Assembly: GCF_016741775.1 (NCBI RefSeq)
Contig: NZ_JAERRK010000007.1
Coordinates: 62,001 to 126,000, forward strand
Direction: 5' to 3'
Length of the DNA: 64,000 nucleotides
Source: Streptomyces actinomycinicus
GTDB lineage: Bacteria; Actinomycetota; Actinomycetes; Streptomycetales; Streptomycetaceae
Shown: one piece after another, positions 6,330 through 15,350 of the stretch
How positions within the stretch are numbered: position 1 is the stretch's first letter
Layout of the letters: each line of letters opens with the position of its first letter
Notes under the pieces: generated by a model
Told to the model about the DNA's origin: nothing
Seen by the model: the letters and a program-made list of their open reading frames with translations, nothing else
The model's database searches: none
Program-made: the position numbers and the translations under genes

Positions 6330-9101
6330 CTATTGAGGGTTGAGTATCGTCACGAGTCCCATGCGTGAGTTGATGCCGAGCTTCATGTAGGTGTTGCACA
6401 GGTGGTACTCGACCGTTTTGACGCTGAGCATCAGCTCCCTGGCGATCTGACGGTTGGTCAGTCCTTGGGCGGCCAGCCGCGCGACGGTGAGTTCTTGAGC
6501 GGTCAACACCGGATGGCGTGCGGAATGTGCAGCGGTGGTGGTGCGACCGCAGGCTCCCAGTTCCGTACGGCACCGTTCCAGGTACGGCACGGCCTGCAAC
6601 CCGTCGAAGAGCTGCCACGCGGTTTCGAGTTCCGCAACGGCTTCGCGGCGTCTGCCGGTGCGTCGCAGGAATGTGCCGTAGGACAGGTGCAACAGGTTCT
6701 GCTCCCAGCAGGGTTCGCCGCTTTCGCAGTGGTCAAGCCCTTCCCGGAAAGCATGCTCTGCTTCATCCGGGCGTCCCCTGCTTGCTTCGAGCAGACCCCT
6801 GCACCGGGCCGCCGCCGCGAGGTCGAGCCATCGGTGCCGCTGGGCGGCGCGGACTTCGTAGTCAGCGAGCAGTCGCTCGGCCTCTTCGAGGCGGCTGGTT
6901 CGCACGAGGCTCTCCACCAGCAGAGCCCGCCAGGGGATGATCCCGATCTCGTCCAGTCCGTCGCGGTGGACGACCTCAGACCCCGTCAACGGACGCAGGA
7001 GCGTGACCACGCCTTCGTGTTGCCCTTGAGCGATCCGCACCAGGGCGTGTGCGGAGTGCGCGAGCGCGAGGTCATTGACGTCCGAGAGCACCCGGGCGTG
7101 TTCGACGGCCGCGTTGGCGTGTTCCTCGGCGGCACGGAACTCGCCTCGGCCGGCCAGCGGGAAGGCCGTGAAGGCGTGGACGACGGCCAGGATCGACACT
7201 TGGTCGGTGTCTTCGGCCAAGGAAACGGCCTGGGAGCCGTGGGCGATCGCATCGTCCCAGCGTCCGCTGCGGTATTCGGCGTCGGTGAGGAATCCGAGTG
7301 CCACCAAAGCCGCATAGGGCAGTCCGCCGTGCCGATGTGAGTCGAAGGCGTGCTTCAAGTCGCCGCGTGCTGCGCCTAGATCACCGTTCCACAGTCGCAG
7401 CATGCCCCGGGCGAGGAGGCCTTCCAGTTCGTGCCGTCCACGGGGCCTGCCCGAATCGGGCAAGTGACTGACGGAGCGCATGCTTTCTTCGTGTTCACCG
7501 GTGATGGCGAGTCCGATCGCCAGGGAGTCGCGGAGGAAGGAGGACCGGTTGCCGGGCGGCAGGGCGAGCCCTCGCCGTGCCCACTGGACGATGCCATGCC
7601 CGTCACCTTCGATCAGGGACAGCCATGCCATCTGCTCGGCGGCGCAGCGCACCGTCTCGGGTGCTGTTGCGGGATCGCAGCTGCTCCAGCAGGCGCTGAG
7701 CTCTTGGCGGGCGTCGTCCAGACGACCTGTCGTCAGGGCGAGGTGGCCGAGGACGTAATGCCGCTCGGTGCCCGGTGGCATCGCGCGCACAGTCGGTTCC
7801 ATCGCGGCAGCCTGGCTGATGTCCCCGGCCAGCAGAAGATATTCGGCTGCCTTCAGCGTCCGTCGGTTGCGCTCGGCTTCCTGCGGTGACAAGCGGGCAG
7901 ATGTCAAAGCGGCGGAGGCGGCGGCGGACCATGCTCCTTCGCGGGAGCGCTCGGCCGCGTAGAGGGCGAGTTCCCGCGACAGGTCCGGCTCCGGGCCGAC
8001 CGCCGCCCACACGCGGTGCTGCAGGACCATCGGAGGCTCGGTGACGACGCTCGCCGCCGTGTGGTGGAGGTGGGAGCGCAGCGCGGGTTCCATTCCCTGG
8101 TACACCGCTGCTCTCACCAGCGGATGCGGGAAGACCACGTGGGGAGCACCATCCGGTGAGCTTTCATCCAGCAAGTCGTGCCGCATCGCCTCGGACAGTG
8201 CTTCGAGGGCGTCGGGAACGTCGCCCACTCGCGCCGCCGTCAGCAGGGGACTTGAGGTGCCGAGCACACTGGCCGCGTTCACCAGGCGGCGCGTGGGCAC
8301 CGAGCACCGGTCGAGGCGTGTGGCGATGATCCGTGCGTATTCCCGGGGCGCCGGCAGGTGTGCGTGGTTCGTGCCCAGGACGTCGGCTGTGCACTGCTGG
8401 AGCAGGGCCTTGGTGTGCAGAGGGTTTCCGTGAGTATGTCCGTGCAGTCGGGTGAGGGCCCGGCGCGGCAGTGCAGTCGAGCCCACCGCGGAGCTGAGAG
8501 CGGCGACGTCCGCGACGGAGAGGCCCTTCAGTGCCAGTGCGAGCGTGGAGTCGTCGTACATGATGCGGAGCAGTCCCTGGGGCAGCCGCGAGTCAGCGGC
8601 GTCGCGGGTCACCAGCACGGCGAGGACCCGGTCCACCCGCAGGCGCCGCAGCGCGAAGGTGATCGCGTGGAGGGAGGGCGTGTCGGCCCAGTGGAGGTCG
8701 TCCACCACGATGATCAGCGGCGAAGGGCCCTGGGACCTACCGATCACGTCCAGCAGGACCACCCCTGCTTCGACGGGATCGGGCAGGACCGGTCCGGGCC
8801 ACGGGAAACGCCCGGGCCGGGGCAGTGTGCCCGGCTCTTCGCACGGATGCGTCAGCAGTTGTGCCACGACACCGTAGGGCAGTTGCATCTCGAACTCGTC
8901 GCCGCTCGCCCAGAGAACGCGATGCTCAGAGCCCTCGTCGGCGAGAAAGCGCCGTACCAGCGAAGTCTTCCCCATTCCAGCCGGCCCGTCGACGACCGTG
9001 ATCTGCGGTTCGCTGTGCCTTGCCCGGACGAGCCTGGCACGCATCTTCGACAGCTCTTGTGTACGGCCGAAGAACGGCGCATCCGACACCCTGCCCGGCA
9101 C
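6330..9101 (-). CDS. LAL-type LuxR family transcriptional regulator
   Basis: A 923-residue regulator with the large ATP-binding LuxR layout. An N-terminal AAA/STAND ATPase has Walker A GPAGMGKT (39-46) and Walker B IIVVDDLHWAD (about 127-137). A long helical TPR-like middle follows. The C-terminal LuxR helix-turn-helix (about 858-915) includes LTAQELTVARLAAQGLTNRQ and LMLSVKTVEYHL. It should bind ATP and an unknown inducer in the cytoplasm and activate transcription. GTG start with AGGAGA 6 bases upstream. It is transcribed divergently from the Crp/Fnr gene, across about 200 bp, and may control it or the RiPP genes beyond. Confidence 0.92.
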   Translation of the reverse strand: MPGRVSDAPFFGRTQELSKMRARLVRARHSEPQITVVDGPAGMGKTSLVRRFLADEGSEHRVLWASGDEFEMQLPYGVVAQLLTHPCEEPGTLPRPGRFPWPGPVLPDPVEAGVVLLDVIGRSQGPSPLIIVVDDLHWADTPSLHAITFALRRLRVDRVLAVLVTRDAADSRLPQGLLRIMYDDSTLALALKGLSVADVAALSSAVGSTALPRRALTRLHGHTHGNPLHTKALLQQCTADVLGTNHAHLPAPREYARIIATRLDRCSVPTRRLVNAASVLGTSSPLLTAARVGDVPDALEALSEAMRHDLLDESSPDGAPHVVFPHPLVRAAVYQGMEPALRSHLHHTAASVVTEPPMVLQHRVWAAVGPEPDLSRELALYAAERSREGAWSAAASAALTSARLSPQEAERNRRTLKAAEYLLLAGDISQAAAMEPTVRAMPPGTERHYVLGHLALTTGRLDDARQELSACWSSCDPATAPETVRCAAEQMAWLSLIEGDGHGIVQWARRGLALPPGNRSSFLRDSLAIGLAITGEHEESMRSVSHLPDSGRPRGRHELEGLLARGMLRLWNGDLGAARGDLKHAFDSHRHGGLPYAALVALGFLTDAEYRSGRWDDAIAHGSQAVSLAEDTDQVSILAVVHAFTAFPLAGRGEFRAAEEHANAAVEHARVLSDVNDLALAHSAHALVRIAQGQHEGVVTLLRPLTGSEVVHRDGLDEIGIIPWRALLVESLVRTSRLEEAERLLADYEVRAAQRHRWLDLAAAARCRGLLEASRGRPDEAEHAFREGLDHCESGEPCWEQNLLHLSYGTFLRRTGRRREAVAELETAWQLFDGLQAVPYLERCRTELGACGRTTTAAHSARHPVLTAQELTVARLAAQGLTNRQIARELMLSVKTVEYHLCNTYMKLGINSRMGLVTILNPQ

Positions 9102-9307
9102 ACGTTCTCCTCACCACTGGTCTCACCGACTGCTGGTCACGGCGCAAGCACGCCCCCGTCCTGGCACGCGTGTCCCCCTCCATCGGTATACCGCTTCGGA
9201 GCCGGCGCGGAAGGAGGATCGCGCGCAGTCCGGCATCGGGTCGGGCATCGACGGGTGCGGCTGGGGTCGGTGGTGTGTGGTGTGTTCCGGTCCCGCCATG
9301 GGGTGAC

Positions 9308-10108
9308 GTGCCGGGGCATCGCGTCGTATCGTCAAGTCAGGTTGTTTTCATAGGCTTTGCGGGGAGGGGGCCCGGACTGTCCAGTTCGAGCGCGTACGGG
9401 CACCGCCGGACATGGCCGCCGAACAGCTTGCTGGCCCTGCTTCCAGCACAGGCAAGGGACGCGTTCCTGTCGCTGGGCCGTGAGCACACCTACGCGGCCG
9501 GTCAGATCCTGTTGTCCGAGGGTTCCACGAACACACGCGTCCTGCTGCTCGTCGACGCTTCCGTCAAGGTGAGCGCCACCACGCCCGACGGCCAGGAGAC
9601 CCTGCTGGCCGTCAGGCACAGCGGCGATCTGATCGGCGAGTTGTCGGGACTCGACGGGCAGCCCTGTATCGCCACGGTGACCGCCGTCGGTTCCGCAGCC
9701 GTCTCCGTCATTCCGCGGCACGAGTTCCTTGCATTCCTGCACCAGCACCCCTCGGTCGCCGTGGCCGTGAGCCGCCACATCGCCGAAAGGCTGCGAGCGG
9801 CCACGCGGCGGCGGGTAGACCTCGCGGGGGTGCCGGTCCTGGTACGGCTCTGCCGCGTCCTTGCCGAGTGGTGCGAGCAGGCCGGCGGGGCGGTTGTCCG
9901 GGTTCCCTTGACACAGCACGAACTCGCCGCGTTGGTAGGCGCGTCGGAGGTGAGCGTCAGCCGTGCCCTGCGCCCGCTGGTGCGTGCGGGTGCCGTCAGC
10001 ACGGGATACCGGTGCGTGCAGGTGTGTGAACCCGCCCAGGTCCGGAAGATCGCAGAAGGAGGCGACGTGCCACCTCCTCCGGGTGGGGCCGGCAATCCCG
10101 TCTTCTGA
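9308..10108 (+). CDS. Crp/Fnr family transcriptional regulator
   Basis: About 225-266 residues depending on the start. A cyclic-nucleotide-binding-like beta barrel reads LSLGREHTYAAGQILLSEGS, then GDLIGELSGLDG, IATVTAVG and AVSVIPRHEFL. It is followed by a dimerisation helix (HIAERLRAATRRR) and a winged helix with LTQHELAALVGASEVSVSRAL. No Fnr-type iron-sulfur cysteines are seen, so it may sense a small ligand. GTG at 9308 is the best start found; no strong ribosome binding site was seen, and a start nearer 9400 is possible. The next three genes follow on the same strand within 82 bp, so it may regulate or belong to the RiPP locus. Confidence 0.88.
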   Translation: MPGHRVVSSSQVVFIGFAGRGPGLSSSSAYGHRRTWPPNSLLALLPAQARDAFLSLGREHTYAAGQILLSEGSTNTRVLLLVDASVKVSATTPDGQETLLAVRHSGDLIGELSGLDGQPCIATVTAVGSAAVSVIPRHEFLAFLHQHPSVAVAVSRHIAERLRAATRRRVDLAGVPVLVRLCRVLAEWCEQAGGAVVRVPLTQHELAALVGASEVSVSRALRPLVRAGAVSTGYRCVQVCEPAQVRKIAEGGDVPPPPGGAGNPVF

Positions 10109-10189
10109 CGGAGACCGAACGCACCCTTCACCGGCACCCTCGTCTCAGCGGCGATTCACGGTGCGAGCGCCGCCAGGACGGGAGGCGCC

Positions 10190-10738
10190 ATGGGCGCGCA
10201 AGACTTCGGGCCGCTGGGCGGCTCCTTCGAATTCATTCACCAGAATCTCGACGGCTTCAAGATCAAGCAACAGGTCGATGAGCGTGGCATCGAGGGGTAC
10301 ATCAACCACTGCGCCCGCCTGGCAGCCGCCACGGGAGCGGCTACTGGAGCAGGCGGCGGTCTGACGCTGGCTCTGGGGATTCCGGCGGACATGGCCAACA
10401 CCGTGACACAGCAGTTCAAGGTCACGCTGGCGGTGATCTATCACCGCACGGGCCGGTACGCGATCGGCTTCCGAGAGTTCATGAAGATCGTCGGTTTGTC
10501 TCTCGGGGTCGAGGTCGGCGCCAAGGGGCTGGAGTACCTGGTGCTGAAGGCGGCACAGGAGATCCTCAAACGGCTCGGCGCCGGCGTGGCGGGCCGCATG
10601 GTCCCCCTGTTCGGTGCAGCCATCGGAGCGGGCCTCAACTACGCCTTCATCAGGGGCATCGGTGCGACCCTGCTGGCCTTCGCCGACGACATCTTCGACG
10701 AGCCGACGGAGGGGAGTGCCGAGCACCAGGCGGCGTGA
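10190..10738 (+). CDS. EcsC family protein
   Basis: 182 residues with the EcsC pattern: TGAATGAGGGLTLALGIPAD (about 48-67), a central AVIYHRTGRY, and near the C-terminus ILKRLGAGVAGRMVPLFGA, then GAGLNYAFIRGIG. The hydrophobic glycine-rich segments suggest membrane association. ATG at 10190 with GGGAGG just upstream. The next gene is a short peptide with a C-terminal Thr/Asp/Glu-rich region, then an ATP-grasp ligase, so this protein may help export, protect against or modify the peptide. Its biochemical function is not established by sequence. Confidence 0.7.
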   Translation: MGAQDFGPLGGSFEFIHQNLDGFKIKQQVDERGIEGYINHCARLAAATGAATGAGGGLTLALGIPADMANTVTQQFKVTLAVIYHRTGRYAIGFREFMKIVGLSLGVEVGAKGLEYLVLKAAQEILKRLGAGVAGRMVPLFGAAIGAGLNYAFIRGIGATLLAFADDIFDEPTEGSAEHQAA

Positions 10739-10800
10739 CCCCGCACGCCGACGCGAAGACAGCTGCACTGCTTCCCAACGAGAAGGAAAGGAAGACGCAC

Positions 10801-10959
10801 ATGAGTGACGACCGACCGCAGGAGACTGCCGTCAGCAACGAACCCGGTCGGCTGAGCCTCTACGACGAACTCGCCGAGGTCGTCGACTTCGCCGACGCTC
10901 CGGAACGGACCACCACGATGGCCGTCGAAACGACGGACGGCGACCCGTTCTGTCTCTGA
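10801..10959 (+). CDS. Candidate graspetide (omega-ester peptide) precursor
   Basis: A 52-residue, very acidic peptide with an excellent ribosome binding site (GGAAAGGAAG). The first 35 or so residues look like a leader, including LSLYDELAEVVDFAD. The C-terminus is TTTMAVETTDGDPFCL, rich in Thr donors and Asp/Glu acceptors, as expected for cores cross-linked by an ATP-grasp ligase through ester or amide bonds. It lies 36 bp before the ATP-grasp gene. No known microviridin or plesiocin core motif is recognised, and a terminal FCL with a single Cys is unusual. The precursor assignment rests on context and composition. Confidence 0.7.
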   Translation: MSDDRPQETAVSNEPGRLSLYDELAEVVDFADAPERTTTMAVETTDGDPFCL

Positions 10960-10995
10960 CGACTCAGGGCGACACGTAGGCAGGAGAGGAACGGC

Positions 10996-11955
10996 ATGAC
11001 CAGGACGGCCGGCCACGGCGCCGATGGGAGCCCGGTGGTGATCATCGGAGACCTCGCGGACCCCCACGTCCGTGAGGTGATCGACCGCATCTGCCCGCAG
11101 CGCCCGCTGGCCGTCCTGGACACGGTGAGCATCCAGCGGATGCGGTTCACCGTATCGGCGGTCGGGTTCAGCGTGGACACCGCCAACGGAAAGGGAACGG
11201 CCGACCTCGACGAGGCCCGGCGCGGCTGGATCCGCCGTCTGGCACCCGCCGAGTCGGACAACGGCCTCAGGTCCGGGAGCAAGGACGCCGCGGTGCGTGG
11301 GGCATGGCGGGCCTTGCTGACGGCGGTGCCGCGTACCACTGCATGTGAGTGGCTCAGCGACCTCGACGCGCTGCTCGCGGCCGAGAACAAGATCGTGCAG
11401 TGCCGGGCCGCCTCGGCCACCGGCATCAGAATGCCGCCCACAGTGGTCACCAACGATGCCTCACGCGCCCCCTCGCCGCATGCAGGTCTCGTCGCCAAGC
11501 CGCTCGGGCCCGGGCACTTCTGGCTGGGGTCACCGGACGACCCACGTGTGGTCTTCGCGGTGCCGGTGGACACCCTCCACCCCGCCTGGACAGACCTCTT
11601 GCCCGGCGCTCCGTTCATCTTGCAGGAGCGACTCCACGCCGTGCGGCACCTGCGCGTGGTCACGTTCCGCCACACCTCGTGGGCGTTCGAGATCGCGGCC
11701 GGGGAACTGCCCCTCGACTGGCGCCAGAGCGCCGCCGCCCACTCGTCGTGGCGCTCGGTCCGCGCGCCCGACGTCGAACGGCAGGCACTACGGCTCTCGG
11801 CCGCCATGTCCGTGCGGTACTCGAGCCAGGACTGGATCGAGACTGCCGACGACACGTACTTCATCGACCTGAACCCCAACGGACAGTGGCTCTTCCTGCC
11901 GGACCCCGGTGCTTCGCAGATCTCGGCGGCAATCGCCGACTGGCTCCAGGAATGA
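10996..11955 (+). CDS. ATP-grasp RiPP maturase (MvdD/TgmB-like peptide ligase)
   Basis: 319 residues. The N-terminus (VVIIGDLADPHVREVIDRI) and RGWIRRLAP are counterparts of the pre-grasp region of TgmB/MvdD ligases. LAAENKIVQCRAASATGIRM, then PPTVVTND, is the family hinge. The C-terminal catalytic part ends with TYFIDLNPNGQWLFLPD and QISAAIADWL, holding the Asn/Asp metal ligands. Members use ATP to form macrolactone or macrolactam bonds between Thr/Ser/Lys and Asp/Glu side chains of a precursor. ATG at 10996 with AGGAGAGGA upstream. The preceding short gene is the obvious substrate. No peptidase or methyltransferase gene follows, so later steps may be encoded elsewhere. Confidence 0.85.
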   Translation: MTRTAGHGADGSPVVIIGDLADPHVREVIDRICPQRPLAVLDTVSIQRMRFTVSAVGFSVDTANGKGTADLDEARRGWIRRLAPAESDNGLRSGSKDAAVRGAWRALLTAVPRTTACEWLSDLDALLAAENKIVQCRAASATGIRMPPTVVTNDASRAPSPHAGLVAKPLGPGHFWLGSPDDPRVVFAVPVDTLHPAWTDLLPGAPFILQERLHAVRHLRVVTFRHTSWAFEIAAGELPLDWRQSAAAHSSWRSVRAPDVERQALRLSAAMSVRYSSQDWIETADDTYFIDLNPNGQWLFLPDPGASQISAAIADWLQE

Positions 11956-13347
11956 CCCGCCACGGTGCTGTCGCCGGTGCCCGCTCGGCGAACCCGGGAC
12001 GTGAGTCACCTGTCGGTCTCCCTCCTTGCCCGTCGGTGAGCCGCTACTGGTGGGAGAGGCGCTGGCGTTGCCGGAAGGACTTGCAGAGGGCCGCGTGGAA
12101 GGGGTTGCCGTCCGGGAGGGCGCGCTGGGGCGGCCGCTGCTGGAGGGGCGAAGGGTCGCCTGCTCCTTCACCGGCGGCGCACTGGTGGTGGCGGGGGCCT
12201 GCAGGCGGGGGCTGGAACACAGGGGTGACGGAGTTTACCGGCCGCGGCATCGGGGGCGGCCGGGTCGGCGCCTCCGGGCTCGTGGCCGATCCGCGGAGCC
12301 GGCCGTGTGAGCCCCGTCCTCTCCTCGTCCAGGCCTGTACGAGCAGTGGCCGTGGGGAGCGCTCGGTCATGTCAGCTGCCCCCGATGCCCAGCGCGGTGA
12401 GCAAGGACCAGGACGAGGGTGGCTACGGCGAACAGGCCGTGGGCCAGTACGACCGCAACGGGAAAGTACCGTTCGGCAGGGACCGTCTCGTCGGTTCCCG
12501 CCGGAGCCGTACCGGTAGCCGTGGCCCGGGTCCTCAGCGGCTACCTCGACGGTCTCGAGGTCAACGGCATCCAGGCCGTCCTGGCGCCCCGGCCCGGGGA
12601 GTGCTGCGTGCGGTTGGGCCCCACCGGCAGCGACGACGATGACCCCATACTGCAGGACCGCCGGGCACGCAGGCCTGAGCCTCCTTCGGCGGCCACCGGA
12701 CGGCCACCCGGCTCGTAGCCGCGTTCACGGGGTTGCGGGCCGGGTCCGGGCCCTGAACCGACGCCGTACTCCGGGGCCGGAGGCCGGGCCCGGTTCCGGC
12801 CCCGGACGGGGTCCGGCCTCGGGGGGGGGGAGTCGGCGTCGTACCGGCCTGTGGGCTCCGGTCCGCCGGGAGCCGCCGTGCCGCTCCGACGGTTCTCCAG
12901 CACGCTCGCGGTGACGGCCTCCCCCGAGACCCAGGGCGTGAGGAGCATGAGGAAGCCGGGCACCCCGCGACGGCGGCGGCAAGCAACGGCCAGTCGCAGG
13001 CGACGTCGACCCGGAGCGAGCGGCGCGGGGCGACTGGGCCTCCTCCTGCGGCGTAGCCAGGCCGGTTCACCTGGGCGCACATCTCGATCACCTGCCTGGG
13101 ACCCACGGCTCGCAGGGCAGCCCGTCAGTCCTCACCCCCCAGGTCAGCGCAGGCGGCACCGTCCTGCATCTCCCCCCACGACGTCCCGGCACCGTTCGCC
13201 GGTGACCTTCGAGGTTTTCGCCGACGGGATGTCGGCCGGCAGCACCACGCTCGGACTGGGCGAGTCCCGGGCCCCCGGCTGGGTTCCCGGGGCCCCCGGC
13301 TGGGTTCCCGGGGCCCCCGGCTGGGTTCCTGGCGCCTCCGGCTGGGC
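11956..13347. other. Long gene-poor stretch after the RiPP locus
   Basis: No confident gene. Three things can be seen. On the minus strand between about 11990 and 12240 is a Pro/Ser/Thr-rich frame (for example TPSTRPSASPSGNASASPTS) broken by a frameshift, perhaps the tail of a decayed secreted or membrane protein. There is a run of ten G at 12821-12830. A 21-bp repeat begins at 13272. Overlapping long frames on both strands have no family features. Confidence 0.5.
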
Positions 13348-13355
13348 TCATGGAT
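13272..13355. repeat. 21-bp tandem repeat, four units
   Basis: Units beginning cccccggctgggttcccgg occur at 13272, 13293 and 13314, with a diverged fourth from 13335. They lie directly downstream of (and just reach) the end of the HIT-family gene on the minus strand. On the minus strand they would read repeats of the type NPAGGPG, but no protein start is supported. Confidence 0.8.
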
Positions 13356-13848
13356 GCCAGGGGCGGTGTCCGCTGCGTGCTATGCCTGCCCTGATCCGTG
13401 CGGCGTCGTCATCCAGGTCCGCCCGGGATCGTTCCTGCCACTCGACCTCCAGACGGAACCGGTCGTCCGCAGTGCGGGGAAAGACGTGTACATGAAGGTG
13501 GAAGACCGTCTGATCGGCTGCTTCACCGTCGGCGAGGAACACGTTCACTCCCTCACACGGCAGCCCTGAGCGCCGCAGCCCTCGCACCAGCAGATGGACG
13601 ACCCGGAACAGGTGAGCCGCCAGAGTGCCGTCGATGTCCTCCAGACCTGCCGCGTGCAGCGTGGGAATGACGAGGAGGTCACCGGGCGCGGCCGGGTGGA
13701 TGTCCATGAAGGCCAGGGCCTGCGGGTCCTCGTACACACGGCTGGCGCGCACCCGCCCGGAGACGATGCCGCAGAAGGTGCAGGCGGGGTCTGGCCGAGC
13801 GAGCAGTGCTCCTGGGGCCGGCGGAGGTGGCCGGGTGAACCATCCCAT
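13348..13848 (-). CDS. HIT family protein (nucleotide hydrolase or transferase)
   Basis: About 166 residues. CTFCGIVSGRVRASRVYED, DIHPAAPGDLLVIPTLHA and the histidine triad HLHVHV near residue 120 define a HIT protein. The CxxC at the start could bind zinc, as in Hint-type members. Such proteins hydrolyse AMP-linked substrates or dinucleotides in the cytoplasm. The ATG at 13848 was preferred to an upstream GTG at 13866; neither has a strong ribosome binding site. The gene stands alone, between a long gene-poor region and the 21-bp repeat array. Confidence 0.9.
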   Translation of the reverse strand: MGWFTRPPPPAPGALLARPDPACTFCGIVSGRVRASRVYEDPQALAFMDIHPAAPGDLLVIPTLHAAGLEDIDGTLAAHLFRVVHLLVRGLRRSGLPCEGVNVFLADGEAADQTVFHLHVHVFPRTADDRFRLEVEWQERSRADLDDDAARIRAGIARSGHRPWHP

Positions 13849-13866
13849 AGCGCCAGCATGCGGCAC

Positions 13867-14516
13867 CGGCTCCGCATCCGCCCCGGCAGCGGGCGCGGGC
13901 CACGCCCCCTGGAGCCGGGTGCTTGGGCGGTCTCATCGAGGTCGGCGCCGACCAGTAGTTCGACGTGCGGTCCGTGGTCACGCCGTCCAGGTGGAATCCT
14001 CTCCGCAACAGTGCCGCCGGGCGGGAGGGTGTTCATGTCGCCCGGTGCCGGACCGATGAGTCGTCGCTGTCCTCCCCCACTCTCGCGGAGCAGCTGGTCG
14101 AGGCGGTTTCGCACGTCAACCGGCCTGCCCCGCATCGCCGTGACCGACGAAGCCTGCCGAGGCACCCGATCACAGCCCTGGGCAACACGCTTCAGCCGGC
14201 CGAACCGGCCAGAGTCTCGAAGCCTGCGCTGTCGCAGTAGGACACAGCACGTCCCTCCGCTGCGATGTCGCACGAGGTGGCACCTTGCGCTTGTCGCTAC
14301 GGTGATCAGCGCCAGCTCCTGTTGGCCTGTCACCTCCATCGCGCACAGGTCTACCACTGGGCGGTGCCTAGCAGTTGGTACAGCGCGACTCGTCCCGGAA
14401 CCGATGCCGATCTGCAGCGCCCGAGTGACGGCGAAGCCGTATCCGCCGCGGTCGCGTCCGCTGCTGAGCTGACCTAGTGCTTGATCTCTGCGCTGAGCGC
14501 CTGACCAGAGGAACGT
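13867..14516. other. Gene-poor stretch
   Basis: Both strands contain long open frames, which GC-rich DNA produces by chance, but none shows recognisable motifs or a start with a ribosome binding site. I see no gene, RNA or repeat that I can support here. Confidence 0.45.
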
Positions 14517-15086
14517 ATGCGCCACACCGCTCGAGCAACCACGCTCATCGCCGTCTGCTGTCTTGGTCTCACGGCCTGCACCGCCAGCGACGACAGAAGC
14601 ACTCCCGAGCCGAGCCAGCGCGCCCAGCTCAGACTGAGGCAGAGCGCCGGTACTGCCGGCGCCGGTGGTAAGGGCACCATGCGGATCACCCCGGACACCG
14701 TGGTCTATGTCCGCAGGGCCGGCAACGGCACACCGGAGCACGATCTCTACGCCGTCGTGGCGTTCACCTCCGAGAACCGATCCGAGTTCCCGGTGACGGC
14801 GACCACTCGGAAGGGAGGCTTTCGCTGGAAGGCGTCCAACGGACACACCGTCGGCGCGGGAAACAGCATTAGCGCGGCGAGGATCGCTCCCACGGGCTTC
14901 AGTGACGGCGGGCCGACCGTCTCAGCCGGCACCTTCCGCAGAAACACCGTTGCCTTCGACATCACCACCGCCGAGAAGGGCGGCACCCTGATCTACCTCG
15001 ACGGCAACGGTGACTCTTGTCGTTGGACGATACCTCCCACCAACTCGGGGTCCACCGTCTCTGCGTTGCGGATCGCACTCACATAG
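14517..15086 (+). CDS. Putative secreted lipoprotein
   Basis: 189 residues. The N-terminus has positive charges, then TTLIAVCCLGLTAC: a lipobox (LTAC) with the lipidated Cys at about residue 21. A charged disordered stretch follows, then a beta-rich domain (TPDTVVYVRRAGNG; LYAVVAFTSENRSEFP; NTVAFDITT; YLDGNGDSCRW) resembling the immunoglobulin-like DUF4352-type domains of actinomycete lipoproteins. It should be tethered to the outer face of the membrane. ATG at 14517 has AGAGGA 6 bases upstream. No specific ligand can be proposed. Confidence 0.75.
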   Translation: MRHTARATTLIAVCCLGLTACTASDDRSTPEPSQRAQLRLRQSAGTAGAGGKGTMRITPDTVVYVRRAGNGTPEHDLYAVVAFTSENRSEFPVTATTRKGGFRWKASNGHTVGAGNSISAARIAPTGFSDGGPTVSAGTFRRNTVAFDITTAEKGGTLIYLDGNGDSCRWTIPPTNSGSTVSALRIALT

Positions 15087-15144
15087 TCCGTCCCCCTCCG
15101 GTCCCGCTCTCCTGACCTCGAGTCATCGGCGACCCGTCACGTGA

Positions 15145-15199
15145 ACCGGCCCCGCAGACAGGAGGAGCAGGGTTCCACTGCTGGGTCTGCGGGGCCGGT
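15145..15199. terminator. Inverted repeat between convergent genes, terminator candidate
   Basis: A perfect 15-bp inverted repeat (15145-15159 with 15185-15199) whose loop contains further complementarity (agcag/ctgct). It lies 59 bp after the lipoprotein stop and has no T tract, as is common in actinomycetes. Confidence 0.7.
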
Positions 15200-15277
15200 G
15201 CATGACTCACGTACCCTGCGGAGCGCCCGATACGCCCGATCCCTCCCAACCTCTTGGGTAAAGCGCCTACATACGCC

Positions 15278-15308
15278 GGTGGGCCCGGCCGTGTCGGCCG
15301 GGCCCACC
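15278..15308. terminator. Strong GC hairpin terminator of the small membrane-protein gene
   Basis: A perfect 14-bp stem, ggtgggcccggccg, pairs with 15295-15308 around a 3-nt loop. It lies 43 bp beyond the stop codon of the minus-strand gene at 15351. Confidence 0.8.
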
Positions 15309-15350
15309 CGCGCTCGCGTGGCGCACTCCTCGCGCCGGGTGTCTTCTCGT

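Noticed and set aside
11788..12300. Pro/Ser/Thr-rich minus-strand frame
   Set aside because: Possible tail of a decayed protein, but it overlaps the ATP-grasp gene, has a frameshift and no recognisable domain; recorded only as part of the gene-poor region.
13545..14846. 433-codon minus-strand frame linking the HIT gene region to 14.8 kb
   Set aside because: No domain, no ribosome binding site, and it overlaps the HIT gene and the lipoprotein gene in other frames.
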